Below are positions 44,271 through 53,248 of a stretch of 64,000 nt of DNA, one piece after another. Numbering within the stretch: position 1 is the stretch's first letter; every line of letters begins with the position of its first letter. Made by a program: the position numbers and the translations under genes. The notes below the pieces were generated by a model. That model searched no databases. It worked only from the letters and a program-made list of their open reading frames with translations, and was not told where the DNA came from. The DNA comes from JAQBVV01 sp965249205 (GTDB lineage: Bacteria; Acidobacteriota; Vicinamibacteria; Vicinamibacterales; UBA2999), in the NCBI GenBank assembly GCA_965249205.1, contig CBDFLL010000002.1, positions 62,001 to 126,000 of the forward strand, read 5' to 3'.

Positions 44271-45347
44271 GTGAGAATCGCGGTTGATGCGCGAGAGCTG
44301 ACCGGGTATGCCACGGGCGTGGGACGTTTTCTGGCGGGTATCCTCGACGCATGGTCGACCCTGCCCGCTGCTGCATCCCACGGCGTCATCCTGTGTGCGT
44401 CCGACGCGCTGCCTCCCAGATTCGCGGAGCAAGGCATGGCAACCATCGTCGCCGGCGGGAGCGGCACCTGGTGGGAACAACGGGTATTGCCTGGCCTGAT
44501 CCAGCGGGCCAACGCCGATGTGCTGCTGGCGCCCGGCTACACGGCCCCGCTGTTCTGCTCTGCGCCGATCGTTGTGGTGATCCACGACGTCTCGTTTGCG
44601 GCACACCCCGAGTGGTTCTCCTGGCGAGAAGGACTGCGCCGCCGGATGTTGACACGCGTGACGGCTCACAGAGCGACACGCGTGGTCACGATTTCTGACT
44701 TTTCGAAACGCGAGATTGCGCAGCGCCTCCGAATTCGCCCGGAGAAGATCGACGTGATCTATCCAGGCGCACCTGCACGTCGCGAAGGCACCACGGCGGG
44801 CGGCTCGGAACAGACCGTGCTCTACGTCGGTTCCCTGTTCAACCGACGGCGCATCCCTGAACTGATCGAGGGGTTTTCACGACTCGCGAGACGGATGTCG
44901 GGCGTTCGGCTTGAGATCGTCGGTGACAACCGAACAGTTCCGCAGATCGACATCGACGGCCTCACCACCGCGAGCGGCGTCGGCGGTCGCATCGCGCGCC
45001 GAGCCTACCTGCCTGACGATCAACTTGCAGCGCTGTATGGCCGCGCCCGCGCCTTTGTGTTTCTGTCGGAGTACGAGGGTTTCGGCCTGACGCCGCTCGA
45101 AGCGCTGAGCGCAGGCGTGCCGATCGTGGTGCTCAATACCCCGGTCGCTCGAGAAGTCTACGGAGCCGCGGCGTTATACGTGGAGCGCCCGGAACCGGCA
45201 CTCATCGAAGCGGCCCTCGAGCGGGTACTCATCGACGAAGCGGAACGGTCGCGCATCCTTTCCGCAGCGCCCGACACGCTCGCTCGCTACTCGTGGCGGA
45301 CCTGCGCCGCACGTATGCTGGACGTCTTGGAGGCGAGTGCGAAGTGA
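44271..45347 (+). CDS. Glycosyltransferase family 4
   Basis: The start is placed at GTG 44271, so the protein begins 'MRIAVDARELTGYATGVGRFL', the usual GT4 N-terminus; the frame is open upstream without resemblance to the family. About 358 aa with a GT-B fold: acceptor-side region, 'VLYVGSLFNRRRIPELIEGF' (nucleotide-sugar domain) and the E-x7-E motif 'SEYEGFGLTPLEALSAGVP'. Cytoplasmic transfer of a sugar to a lipid-linked oligosaccharide is inferred from the cluster. It is divergent from ugd. Confidence 0.85.
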   Translation: MRIAVDARELTGYATGVGRFLAGILDAWSTLPAAASHGVILCASDALPPRFAEQGMATIVAGGSGTWWEQRVLPGLIQRANADVLLAPGYTAPLFCSAPIVVVIHDVSFAAHPEWFSWREGLRRRMLTRVTAHRATRVVTISDFSKREIAQRLRIRPEKIDVIYPGAPARREGTTAGGSEQTVLYVGSLFNRRRIPELIEGFSRLARRMSGVRLEIVGDNRTVPQIDIDGLTTASGVGGRIARRAYLPDDQLAALYGRARAFVFLSEYEGFGLTPLEALSAGVPIVVLNTPVAREVYGAAALYVERPEPALIEAALERVLIDEAERSRILSAAPDTLARYSWRTCAARMLDVLEASAK

Positions 45348-45486
45348 TGGGACACCAATCACGTCTGTCGGTTGAGCGGGATCTGAGGCGCTCGATGACA
45401 GGTGTGCGGGGTCCATACTGCGCGCGCGACGCCCGCCCGAATCTGGGCCGTCACGCCGCGTACCTCTGCGACTGGGAGCTCGCGAC

Positions 45487-46344
45487 ATGCCGCGCCTGTC
45501 GATAGTCATCGTCACGTACAACTCCCAGACCCAGATCGATGCGTGCCTAGCGTCGCTCTCGACATCTCCACCGTCGATGGAGCACGAGATACTCATTGTC
45601 GACAACAACTCTCGCGACGCCACGGCGGCGACGGTGCGGGACCGCTGGCCCGACGTCCGCGTGATCGAGACGGGCGCGAACCTGGGATTTGCCGCGGGCT
45701 GCAACGCCGGGCTCCGGCAGACATCCGGCGAGTTCGTACTCTTACTGAATCCGGATACGCTCGTGCCAGCCGGCGCCCTCGATGCGCTGCTTGCGCACCT
45801 CGCGGGCAGGCTGGATGCGGCGGTGGTCGGCCCACGCCTCGTCGACGGGGACGGCCGCGCGGAGCTGTCATTCGGCGCGATGATCGGCCCACTGACGGAG
45901 CTCCGCCAAAAGCTGCTCGTCTGGGGAAGCGCCCGGAACCTGCCGCTGGCGCGCGCGTATGTTGACCGGCTGACTCGGCGTTCGCACGATGTGGACTGGG
46001 TGAGCGGCGCGTGCCTGCTTGTGCGGCGCGCCGACGCGGAGGCTGTCGGACTCCTCGACGAGCGGTATTTCATGTATACAGAGGACGTCGATTTTTGCGC
46101 GGCGATCCGCGCGCGCCGCCGGCGTGTGCTCTTCACCGCTGACGCCGAGGTCGTGCATCTCAGGGGCCGTTCTGTCGCCTCCGTACCGCGGGCGGTCGAG
46201 GCCGCCTACAGGCGAAGCCAGCTCGCCTTCTACGGGAAGCACCGACCCCGGTGGGCACCTTTCCTGCGTGCGTACCTCACACTGCGGCGCCGAATGCCCG
46301 ATAGACAGGATGGCGTGTACACTGATCCGAGGCCCCCACATTGA
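45487..46344 (+). CDS. Glycosyltransferase family 2 (rhamnosyltransferase-like)
   Basis: The 285-aa product is a GT-A-fold family-2 enzyme: 'LSIVIVTYNSQTQIDACLASL', 'ILIVDNNSRDAT', 'LLLNPDTLVP' (the metal-binding D-x-D equivalent) and 'MYTEDVDFCAAIRARRRRVLF'. WbbL-type rhamnosyltransferases have this pattern. It overlaps the protease gene by 4 bases, indicating coupled translation. Confidence 0.88.
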   Translation: MPRLSIVIVTYNSQTQIDACLASLSTSPPSMEHEILIVDNNSRDATAATVRDRWPDVRVIETGANLGFAAGCNAGLRQTSGEFVLLLNPDTLVPAGALDALLAHLAGRLDAAVVGPRLVDGDGRAELSFGAMIGPLTELRQKLLVWGSARNLPLARAYVDRLTRRSHDVDWVSGACLLVRRADAEAVGLLDERYFMYTEDVDFCAAIRARRRRVLFTADAEVVHLRGRSVASVPRAVEAAYRRSQLAFYGKHRPRWAPFLRAYLTLRRRMPDRQDGVYTDPRPPH

Positions 46345-47804
46345 TGCCCCCCGTCGACCAATTCGCCTGGGATTGCCCCTCATGCGGTCGCCAGGTACCC
46401 CGACGGGTCACCACGTGCCGATGCGGTTGTGCCCAACCGCCTGACGCCGCCCCAGTTGAGACCCGCCCTGTGGATCCACAGCCGGGTTCCGACGGCACCC
46501 GCACCGGCCTCCTGCTCGTCGTTGGACTCATCCTCGGACTCGGGCTGGCCTCGATGTTCTTCTGGCAACGCTCGACTCCGGCGACCGCGGAGTTGCAGTC
46601 GAATCCGGCGGCAACACCGGTGGGACCCCAGGCTTCCCTGGCTCCAGTAGAGAGCCCACGACCAGAACCAACCCTGGGTGGAGCGGGCGCCGCTGCCACC
46701 GGCAGTGGCCGCAGCAACACTGACCTGCGCTCGGCGTCGGACTCCGCGCGTGAGTCATTCGCCGAGCTCAGACGTGCAGGCAGCGCCGCGCGTGACGACC
46801 GGCCGGCAACTGATCCGCAGCCAGCGCCAGCGGGGCTTGAAGACCTCGTCGCGCAGACGCTTCCCGCCGTTGTGTCGATCCAGGCGGGCCAAGGACGAGG
46901 CACGGGCTTCTTTGTAGGCCGAGACACCGTGCTGACCAACGCCCATGTCGTCGGTACGCAGTCGTCTGTGCAGCTCGCCGTCGAGGGCAAGACGTACTCC
47001 GCCAGGGTCACCAATCTCTCCGCCAGTACCGACCTTGCCGTGCTGCAGGTGAGCAACGCCAGCGTCAACCAATCGACGCTGCGCCTCGGGACAGCGACGG
47101 GATTACGCACGGGCCAGGAGGTCGTTGCGATCGGCTCCGCGCTGGGTGTGCTGTCGAACACGGTCACCCGCGGCATTGTGAGCGCGATCAGGGCGGCCGG
47201 TTCAGTCACCCTCATCCAGACCGATGCGGCGATCAACCCTGGAAATAGCGGCGGGCCACTGCTTGATCGTTTCGGTGTCGTGATCGGCGTCAATTCGATG
47301 CGTATTGCGGCAGATCAAGGCGGTGAGGGCATCGCCTTTGCCGTGGCTATCGATCACGCCGTCGAGCTCCTGGATGGGCAGGCATCGGCAACAACCGCCA
47401 CGCCGCTCCAGGGGCTGAATCGTCTCATGCGCGGCGCCTCATCAGGTGACGACAGCCGTGCCCAGGCCGGCCGGGCGTACACCCGCGCGCTTGACGAGGC
47501 GGCGCAACGAGGCAACGGCATCGACACCTTCTGGGACGACTATGCGGACAGCTGTGTTGCCACCGCGATCCCCGCGGGAGATCGTCCCTGGTTCGCGGTG
47601 TACGAACCGAACGGCGTGCAGTTGACCGCCACGTCTGGTTACGACTGCGAGGCCTGGCTGACACGAGTACGAGCCGAAGCCGAGCGCGTCCGCGCCACCG
47701 TGCTTGGTGCGACGGAAGCCGCGCGACGGCAAGGTGTCTACCCGGGCGTCATGAGAGATCTCCGTCAACAGCATCGGATGGACTGGCCTGGATGGGAGCG
47801 ATAG
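46341..47804 (+). CDS. Membrane-anchored trypsin-like serine protease with N-terminal zinc ribbon
   Basis: The 487-aa protein begins with a zinc-ribbon-like segment ('DCPSCGRQVPRRVTTCRCGC'), followed by one membrane helix (about 55-76, 'GLLLVVGLILGLGLASMFFW'), a low-complexity Ala/Pro linker, and a DegP/HtrA-type chymotrypsin-fold domain (about 165-340) with His in 'VLTNAHVVGT', Asp in 'STDLAVLQV' and Ser in 'INPGNSGGPLLD'. There is no PDZ domain. The C-terminal 120 residues are of unknown fold and hold two cysteines. It sits inside the exopolysaccharide gene cluster, coupled to the GT2 gene. A regulatory or quality-control role on the polysaccharide machinery is possible but unproven. Confidence 0.85.
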   Translation: MMPPVDQFAWDCPSCGRQVPRRVTTCRCGCAQPPDAAPVETRPVDPQPGSDGTRTGLLLVVGLILGLGLASMFFWQRSTPATAELQSNPAATPVGPQASLAPVESPRPEPTLGGAGAAATGSGRSNTDLRSASDSARESFAELRRAGSAARDDRPATDPQPAPAGLEDLVAQTLPAVVSIQAGQGRGTGFFVGRDTVLTNAHVVGTQSSVQLAVEGKTYSARVTNLSASTDLAVLQVSNASVNQSTLRLGTATGLRTGQEVVAIGSALGVLSNTVTRGIVSAIRAAGSVTLIQTDAAINPGNSGGPLLDRFGVVIGVNSMRIAADQGGEGIAFAVAIDHAVELLDGQASATTATPLQGLNRLMRGASSGDDSRAQAGRAYTRALDEAAQRGNGIDTFWDDYADSCVATAIPAGDRPWFAVYEPNGVQLTATSGYDCEAWLTRVRAEAERVRATVLGATEAARRQGVYPGVMRDLRQQHRMDWPGWER

Positions 47805-47912
47805 CCCAGTGACCGCGGTGGTCGCGGTGGGCGCTCCCCGACTGGCGATCACGACTCGTGTCCTCGCGCCCAGTCGCCCGGCGCCCGAGGATCGTGAAGG
47901 TATGATGCAGTC

Positions 47913-49043
47913 ATGCGAGTCGCGATCGATGCGCGGAAACTGCACGACTTCGGCATCGGCACTTACACGCGAAACCTCTTGCGGCATCTCGCACGTATCG
48001 ATCACGACAACGAGTACGTGCTCCTCTGTCATCAGTCGGATCTCGGCATAGGCGCTCAACTCGGCCAGAATTTCAGGACGGTGCTTGAGCGGTCGAGTAA
48101 CTACTCTGTTCGAGAGCAGTTTCACGTCCCGTGGGTGCTTCACCGCGAGCGACCTGATGTCTTTCATGCACCGCACTACGTCATGCCGCCCGCCGTCCGT
48201 TGTCGGTCGATCGTCACGATTCACGACTGCATTCATCTCATGTTCCCGCAGTACCTGCCGAACCGTGCCGCGTATCTGTACGCAAAGGCGTCCATGTGGA
48301 GCGCGGCACGCCGCTCACAGAAGATTCTCACGGTGTCGGAGGCCTCCAAGCGCGACATCATCCGTTTTCTCAATGTTCCGGCGGACAAAGTCATCGTCGT
48401 GTACAACGCGATCGACGAGCGCTTTGGTGTCGCGCCGTCGGAGGAGGCGATCGCACGAGTCCGCGAACGCTACCAGCTCGACCATCGGTTCGTGTTGTAT
48501 GTCGGCAACATCAAGCCGCACAAGAATCTGGTCCGCCTCGTTGAGGCGTTCGATCGACTGCGCGCGCGCGGCTTCGACGACCTGACGCTGCTCATCATCG
48601 GAGACGAAATCTCCAAGCTTCCGGCCCTGCGGCGGGCGGTCCATAGCCACAAGCTGCACAAGCGGGTTCGGTTCCTGGGGTACCTCCCGGACGACACGCT
48701 GGCCGTTCTCTACCGCCTCGCAGGTGTATTCGTCTTCCCCTCCCTCTACGAGGGCTTTGGTCTGCCGCCGCTCGAGGCCATGGCGTGCGGAGCGCCCGTC
48801 GTCACCTCGAACGTGTCGTCGTTACCCGAGGTCACCGGCGACGCCGCGGTCCTGGTCGACCCGTACGACGCCGACTCGATTGCCGACGGCGTCGCCAAGG
48901 TATTGAGCGACCCTGCCCTCAGAGATGAGATGCGTGCGAAGGGCATTGCCCGCGCACAGGAGTTCTCCTGGGAGCGCTCCGTTTCCCGCACACGAGAGAT
49001 TTACCAGGAGGTGGCAGGACCCGTGAAGGTCCCACGAGCATGA
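47913..49043 (+). CDS. Glycosyltransferase family 4
   Basis: The 376-aa protein begins 'MRVAIDARKLHDFGIGTYTRNLLRHL' and has the GT-B layout with 'DVFHAPHYVMPP', 'IVTIHDCIHLMFPQ', 'FVLYVGNIKPHKNLVRLVEAF', and the E-x7-E motif 'EGFGLPPLEAMACGAPVV'. It is of the mannosyltransferase/WbaZ-like type. It overlaps the next glycosyltransferase gene by 4 bases. Confidence 0.9.
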   Translation: MRVAIDARKLHDFGIGTYTRNLLRHLARIDHDNEYVLLCHQSDLGIGAQLGQNFRTVLERSSNYSVREQFHVPWVLHRERPDVFHAPHYVMPPAVRCRSIVTIHDCIHLMFPQYLPNRAAYLYAKASMWSAARRSQKILTVSEASKRDIIRFLNVPADKVIVVYNAIDERFGVAPSEEAIARVRERYQLDHRFVLYVGNIKPHKNLVRLVEAFDRLRARGFDDLTLLIIGDEISKLPALRRAVHSHKLHKRVRFLGYLPDDTLAVLYRLAGVFVFPSLYEGFGLPPLEAMACGAPVVTSNVSSLPEVTGDAAVLVDPYDADSIADGVAKVLSDPALRDEMRAKGIARAQEFSWERSVSRTREIYQEVAGPVKVPRA

Positions 49044-50152
49044 GCACGGCGCTGGTGCACGACTGGCTGACCGGCATGCGCGGGGGCGAGCGCGTGCTCG
49101 AATCGCTCTGCGGGCTCTACCCCGACGCCGACATCTTTACGCTGTATCATCGGCGCGGATCCGTCTCCGCACGCATCGAGCGGCACGCGATCATGACGTC
49201 ATTCGTGCAACGACTGCCACTGGCCGGAGCCTACTACCGGCACTACCTTCCGCTGTTTCCAATGGCGGTGGAGCGATTCGACCTCAACAGGTACGACCTC
49301 GTGATCAGCTCAAGCCACTGCGCCGCGAAGGCCGTCATCCCGTCCGGGCGGGCAAGGCACCTCTGTTACTGCCACTCCCCCATGCGCTACGCATGGGATC
49401 AGTTCGATGCCTATTTCGGGCCGGCACGGGTCGGACGACTCGCCAGCCGCTTGGCCTATAGGCCGATGTTGGCGAGGCTGGCGCGATGGGATGCGTCCAC
49501 AACATCGCGTGTGCACCGCTTTGTGGCCAATTCCCAGCATGTTGCGGGCCGGATCCGCCGATACTATAATCGCGAGGCTACGATCGTACATCCACCAGTC
49601 GACACGGTCTTCTTTCACCCGGCAGACGTTCCTCCGGGCAATCACTTTCTGATCGTGTCGGCGCTAGTTCCCTACAAGAGAATCGATCTCGCGATTGCCG
49701 CGTGCGAGCGCATCGGTGCGACGCTCCGGATTGTGGGCGACGGGCCGGATCGAACCCGGCTCGAAGCGCAGGCCGGGCCGACCGTGGAATTTCTGGGCCG
49801 TCTCGACGATGACGCGGTCCGGGGGGAGTATCGTCGAGCGCTTGCGACCATCCTGCCTGGTGAAGAGGATTTCGGCATAGTCCCAGTCGAAGCGCAGGCC
49901 TGCGGTCGCCCGGTTGTGGCGCTGGGCCGTGGAGGTGCGCTCGATACCGTGACCGATGGAGAGAACGGTGTACTGTTCGCCGAGCCTGACCCTCGGTCCC
50001 TGGCCGCAGCCCTTGAACGCGTCGCGCGGGAGTCGTTCGATCCTTCTGGCATCAGCCACTCTGCGCAACGCTTTTCGCGAGAACATCACGTCCAACGAAT
50101 GCGTGCCGTCATCGACGAGACGGTCGCGGCGCCTGTGGGCACGCAATGGTAA
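49040..50152 (+). CDS. Glycosyltransferase family 4
   Basis: The 370-aa product starts 'MSTALVHDWLTGMRGGERVLESL', a GT4 subtype seen in O-antigen/EPS clusters (WbaZ-like). Further motifs: 'YCHSPMRYAWDQFDAYFG', 'FLIVSALVPYKRIDLAI' and 'EDFGIVPVEAQACGRPVVALGRGGALDTV'. It overlaps the preceding gene by 4 bases and the following WcaJ-type gene by 7, so the three are translated as a unit. Confidence 0.9.
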   Translation: MSTALVHDWLTGMRGGERVLESLCGLYPDADIFTLYHRRGSVSARIERHAIMTSFVQRLPLAGAYYRHYLPLFPMAVERFDLNRYDLVISSSHCAAKAVIPSGRARHLCYCHSPMRYAWDQFDAYFGPARVGRLASRLAYRPMLARLARWDASTTSRVHRFVANSQHVAGRIRRYYNREATIVHPPVDTVFFHPADVPPGNHFLIVSALVPYKRIDLAIAACERIGATLRIVGDGPDRTRLEAQAGPTVEFLGRLDDDAVRGEYRRALATILPGEEDFGIVPVEAQACGRPVVALGRGGALDTVTDGENGVLFAEPDPRSLAAALERVARESFDPSGISHSAQRFSREHHVQRMRAVIDETVAAPVGTQW

Positions 50153-51579
50153 GACGCTACAACCGCGTGCTCGTCGCCGTCTACGTGCTCACCGACTCGG
50201 TGCTGGCCATGTGGGCTTTTGTCCTGGCCTACGGCATCCGCTTCGAAAGCGGGCTCATCCCGGTGCCGAGGGGCTACCCACCCATCGAGCAGTACCTGAA
50301 CGTGCTTCCGTTTATCGCCCTCCTGACCCCGCTGGCGTTTCAGTTCCAGGGTGTCTACCGGCTCCGTCGCGGCCGCTCGCGTGTCGACGACTTCTTTGCC
50401 GTGTTCATCGGAAGCATTCTTGCCGTCGTACTTGGCGTGATCTCCACGCTGTACGTGCAGGCCTACTTTGCCTCCGAGGAAGCGAAGGCGCGAGGTGCGT
50501 ACGAAGTATCACAGCTCGTCTGGGCGTTGTTCTTGGCCCTCAACGTCGTCTTTACCTATACGTCCCGCGAGGCCGTGCGCGAGCTATTGGAACGCCGGTG
50601 GCGCGCAGGCATCGGCCTGAAACGCGTACTGGTTGCCGGCGCCGGCGATCTTGGGCGCATGGTCGCGGATCGCATCCTGCAGCACCGCGAGCTCGGATAC
50701 CAGGCGGTCGGCTTTGTCGATGACCGGGCCGGCGGCGATCACATCGGGTACCGAGGCCTACCACTGCTCGGTACGCTTCGCGACGTCGGTGATATCGCGA
50801 CGCGTGAGCACGTCGATCAGCTATATGTGGCTCTGCCCCTTGATGAACACTCCAAGCTGCTCGACCTGATGGATCTGACGAGCCGCGAATGTATCGAGGT
50901 CAAAGTCGTACCGGATCTCCTTCAGTTCATCGCCCTGCGCGCCCGGCTTGAGGACTTGGACGGCCTGCCGATCATCAGTGTGAACGATGTTCCGCTCCAG
51001 GGATTCAATAGCTGGGTGAAGCGCATGATCGATATCATCCTCTCGAGCGCCGCCGCACTGTTGTTCGCGATCCCGTTTGGCATCGTCTCGGCGTTGGTCA
51101 AGCTCACGTCGCCGGGACCGGTGTTCTATCGCCAGGAGCGCATGGGTCTCGACGGCAGAGCCTTTACGGTTTATAAGTTTCGATCGATGTACGTGGACGC
51201 CGAGGAGACATCAGGCCCTGTATGGGCGCACGACGACGACCCGCGAGCGACGCCGGTGGGGCGGTGGCTCCGCAAACTCGACCTCGATGAACTGCCACAA
51301 TTTCTGAATGTACTGTTGGGCGACATGTCGATTGTCGGCCCCCGCCCCGAGCGCCCGTTCTTCGTCGATCAGTTCAAACATCGGATCCCACAGTACATGC
51401 TGCGGCACAAGGTCAAGGCGGGTATCACAGGTTGGGCGCAGATCAACGGATGGCGCGGGAACACGTCCTTGGAAAAGCGCATTGAGTACGACCTGTACTA
51501 TATCGAGAACTGGTCAGTAGCCCTGGATCTGAAAATCATGTGGCTGACGTTGCTGCGCGGCCTGTTTCAGCGCGCCTAG
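50146..51579 (+). CDS. Undecaprenyl-phosphate hexose-1-phosphate transferase (WcaJ/EPS type)
   Basis: The 477-aa polyprenol phosphate transferase starts repeat-unit assembly on the inner membrane. It has four N-terminal membrane helices, a Rossmann-like CoA-binding region ('VLVAGAGDLGRMVADRIL'), a fifth hydrophobic segment ('MIDIILSSAAALLFAIPF') and the bacterial sugar transferase domain with 'VFYRQERMGLDGRAFTVYKF', 'LDELPQFLNVLLGDMSIVGP' and 'PRPERPFFV'. Length and layout match WcaJ/ExoY-long types. The TAG stop forms part of the CTAG flank of a family-C-like repeat. Confidence 0.92.
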   Translation: MVRRYNRVLVAVYVLTDSVLAMWAFVLAYGIRFESGLIPVPRGYPPIEQYLNVLPFIALLTPLAFQFQGVYRLRRGRSRVDDFFAVFIGSILAVVLGVISTLYVQAYFASEEAKARGAYEVSQLVWALFLALNVVFTYTSREAVRELLERRWRAGIGLKRVLVAGAGDLGRMVADRILQHRELGYQAVGFVDDRAGGDHIGYRGLPLLGTLRDVGDIATREHVDQLYVALPLDEHSKLLDLMDLTSRECIEVKVVPDLLQFIALRARLEDLDGLPIISVNDVPLQGFNSWVKRMIDIILSSAAALLFAIPFGIVSALVKLTSPGPVFYRQERMGLDGRAFTVYKFRSMYVDAEETSGPVWAHDDDPRATPVGRWLRKLDLDELPQFLNVLLGDMSIVGPRPERPFFVDQFKHRIPQYMLRHKVKAGITGWAQINGWRGNTSLEKRIEYDLYYIENWSVALDLKIMWLTLLRGLFQRA

Positions 51580-51682
51580 CGCGTTTTCGCCTTGTCCGTA
51601 GCACTCGGATGTGCTATTGCCTCGGGCTACCAGTAGGTGCCACATGTTTTTCGTTGCTATGAAGAACCCGAAAACGCGCTAG
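51576..51682. repeat. Family-C-like palindromic element directly after the WcaJ-type gene
   Basis: A 99-bp interior (51580-51678) begins CGCGTTTTCG and ends CGAAAACGCG, with CTAG on both sides (51576-51579, which contains the TAG stop, and 51679-51682). Its ends are related to but not the same as those of the C elements at 2616 and 61214. The right CTAG is shared with the family-B element that follows. Confidence 0.8.
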
Positions 51683-51756
51683 CGCGGATTTCACGTGTAC
51701 CTATTGCGTTGCCGTCGTAATCCTGAGGGTAGAGAGGGGCGTGAACTCCGCGCTAG
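51679..51756. repeat. Family-B palindromic element in tandem with the previous one
   Basis: A 70-bp interior (51683-51752) starts CGCGGATTTCACG and ends CGTGAACTCCGCG, flanked by CTAG on both sides (51679-51682 and 51753-51756). One base breaks the inverted symmetry. The element ends 12 bases before the next start codon, so the ribosome site of that gene would lie at its edge. Confidence 0.8.
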
Positions 51757-51768
51757 CCACCCGACGCT

Positions 51769-52701
51769 ATGAGGATCGTCGTGACGGGCGCCGCGGGTTT
51801 TATCGGTTCGCATCTGTGCGAAGCGCTGCTGGACCGTGGCCATCACGTCGTGGGCGTCGACAATCTTCTGACTGGAGACATCGCCAACGTTGCCCACTTG
51901 CGGAACCGGCCGTTCGAACTTGTTCGGCACGACATCACACAGCATATCGAAGTCGACGGTGCCGTCGACTTCGTCCTGCACTGGGCCAGTCCCGCCAGTC
52001 CTATTGACTATCTCGAGCTGCCGATTCAAACGATGAAGGTCGGATCCCTCGGCACGCACAACGCCCTGGGATTGGCGCTCGCCAAGTCCGCCGGCTTCGT
52101 GCTCGCGTCGACCTCTGAGGTCTACGGTGACCCTCTTGAGCATCCGCAAAAGGAGACGTACTGGGGCAACGTGAACCCGATTGGACCGCGAGGTGTCTAT
52201 GATGAGGCCAAGCGGTTCGCAGAAGCTCTCACGCTCGCCTACCACCGCTACCACGGAGTCAACACGAAGATCGTGCGTATCTTCAATACGTACGGTCCGC
52301 GCATGCGCCTGGGCGACGGGCGCGCTGTTCCCGCGTTCATGTCGCAGGCGACGCGGAATGAAGACGTCACAGTGTTCGGTGACGGCTCTCAGACCAGGAG
52401 TTTCTGTTACGTCACGGATCTGGTCGACGGTGTACTACGACTCATGGAGGCCGACACCAGCGAGCCGGTCAACATCGGCAACCCGCACGAAGTCACGATC
52501 GAAGAAATCGCACGCACCGTGATTCGCCTGGTCGGGTCCACGAGCCGCATCGTGTATCGCCCTTTACCGATTGATGACCCACGGCAACGACGCCCGGACA
52601 TTACCAGGGCCCGGACGCTACTGCACTGGGAACCGACGATCGATCTCGAGCAAGGCATCCTGAAGACGATCGACTCTTTCAGGCGGGGGACGAGTCGTTA
52701 A
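51769..52701 (+). CDS. UDP-glucuronate decarboxylase-like SDR epimerase (UXS type)
   Basis: The 310-aa extended SDR has the NAD motif 'VTGAAGFIGSHLCEALLDRGH', a Ser/Thr site in 'LASTSEVYGDP', the catalytic YxxxK in 'YDEAKRFAEA' and 'RIFNTYGPRM'. Sequence details ('DFVLHWASPASPIDY', 'EVYGDPLEHPQ') match UDP-glucuronate decarboxylases, which make UDP-xylose from UDP-glucuronate. With the dehydrogenase encoded at 42762 this would give UDP-xylose for the polysaccharide, if that gene is intact. The 3' end overlaps the convergent pgsA gene by 23 bases. Confidence 0.9.
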   Translation: MRIVVTGAAGFIGSHLCEALLDRGHHVVGVDNLLTGDIANVAHLRNRPFELVRHDITQHIEVDGAVDFVLHWASPASPIDYLELPIQTMKVGSLGTHNALGLALAKSAGFVLASTSEVYGDPLEHPQKETYWGNVNPIGPRGVYDEAKRFAEALTLAYHRYHGVNTKIVRIFNTYGPRMRLGDGRAVPAFMSQATRNEDVTVFGDGSQTRSFCYVTDLVDGVLRLMEADTSEPVNIGNPHEVTIEEIARTVIRLVGSTSRIVYRPLPIDDPRQRRPDITRARTLLHWEPTIDLEQGILKTIDSFRRGTSR

Positions 52702-53242
52702 TCAGTTTTCGGAGCCTCATGAAGTAGTCAGCCGCCGACACCACAGTCAGCGCCAACGACAGCCAGATCACCACGTCGATCACGAACGACTGCTCCTGCC
52801 GATAGTTGAAGTACATGATCACGACGCTCGTCACGATGAACGTGGCCGTCGTGAGCTTGCCCAGTATGGACGGCCTGAACGTCCGTGGTCCGGCCGCGAG
52901 ATTGACGATCGCGACGACCCCAACGATCACGACGTCGCGACTGATCACGAGTACCGTCAACCACAGCGGTATGTGATTCGTCAGGGGCACGCTCGGCAAC
53001 GTCAGCACGATGAACGTCGTGACCAGCAGTAACTTGTCAGCCATCGGGTCAAGCCACGCACCGAGGCTCGTGTGCTGACCGGTGAGCCTGGCGATCAGCC
53101 CATCGAGCGCATCGGTGATCCCTGCCACCAAAAAGACTATGAGGGACCACCCGAGAAACCCGTAGACCACCAGCAGCACGAACGCTGGGATCAGCATGAT
53201 CCGCAGAATCGTGAGCTGGTTGGCGAGCGTGAGATGCCCCAC
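52679..53242 (-). CDS. pgsA: CDP-diacylglycerol-glycerol-3-phosphate 3-phosphatidyltransferase
   Basis: The 187-aa membrane enzyme makes phosphatidylglycerol phosphate. The CDP-alcohol phosphotransferase signature D-x2-DG-x2-AR-x8-G-x3-D-x3-D is fully visible in 'TDALDGLIARLTGQHTSLGAWLDPMADK'-type sequence (residues about 40-67). It begins 'LTLANQLTILRIMLIP', typical of PgsA. Four to six membrane helices. It follows the TPR/SLH gene by 6 bases and overlaps the UXS gene at its 3' end. Confidence 0.92.
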   Translation of the reverse strand: MGHLTLANQLTILRIMLIPAFVLLVVYGFLGWSLIVFLVAGITDALDGLIARLTGQHTSLGAWLDPMADKLLLVTTFIVLTLPSVPLTNHIPLWLTVLVISRDVVIVGVVAIVNLAAGPRTFRPSILGKLTTATFIVTSVVIMYFNYRQEQSFVIDVVIWLSLALTVVSAADYFMRLRKLINDSSPA

Positions 53243-53248
53243 TGGTCG

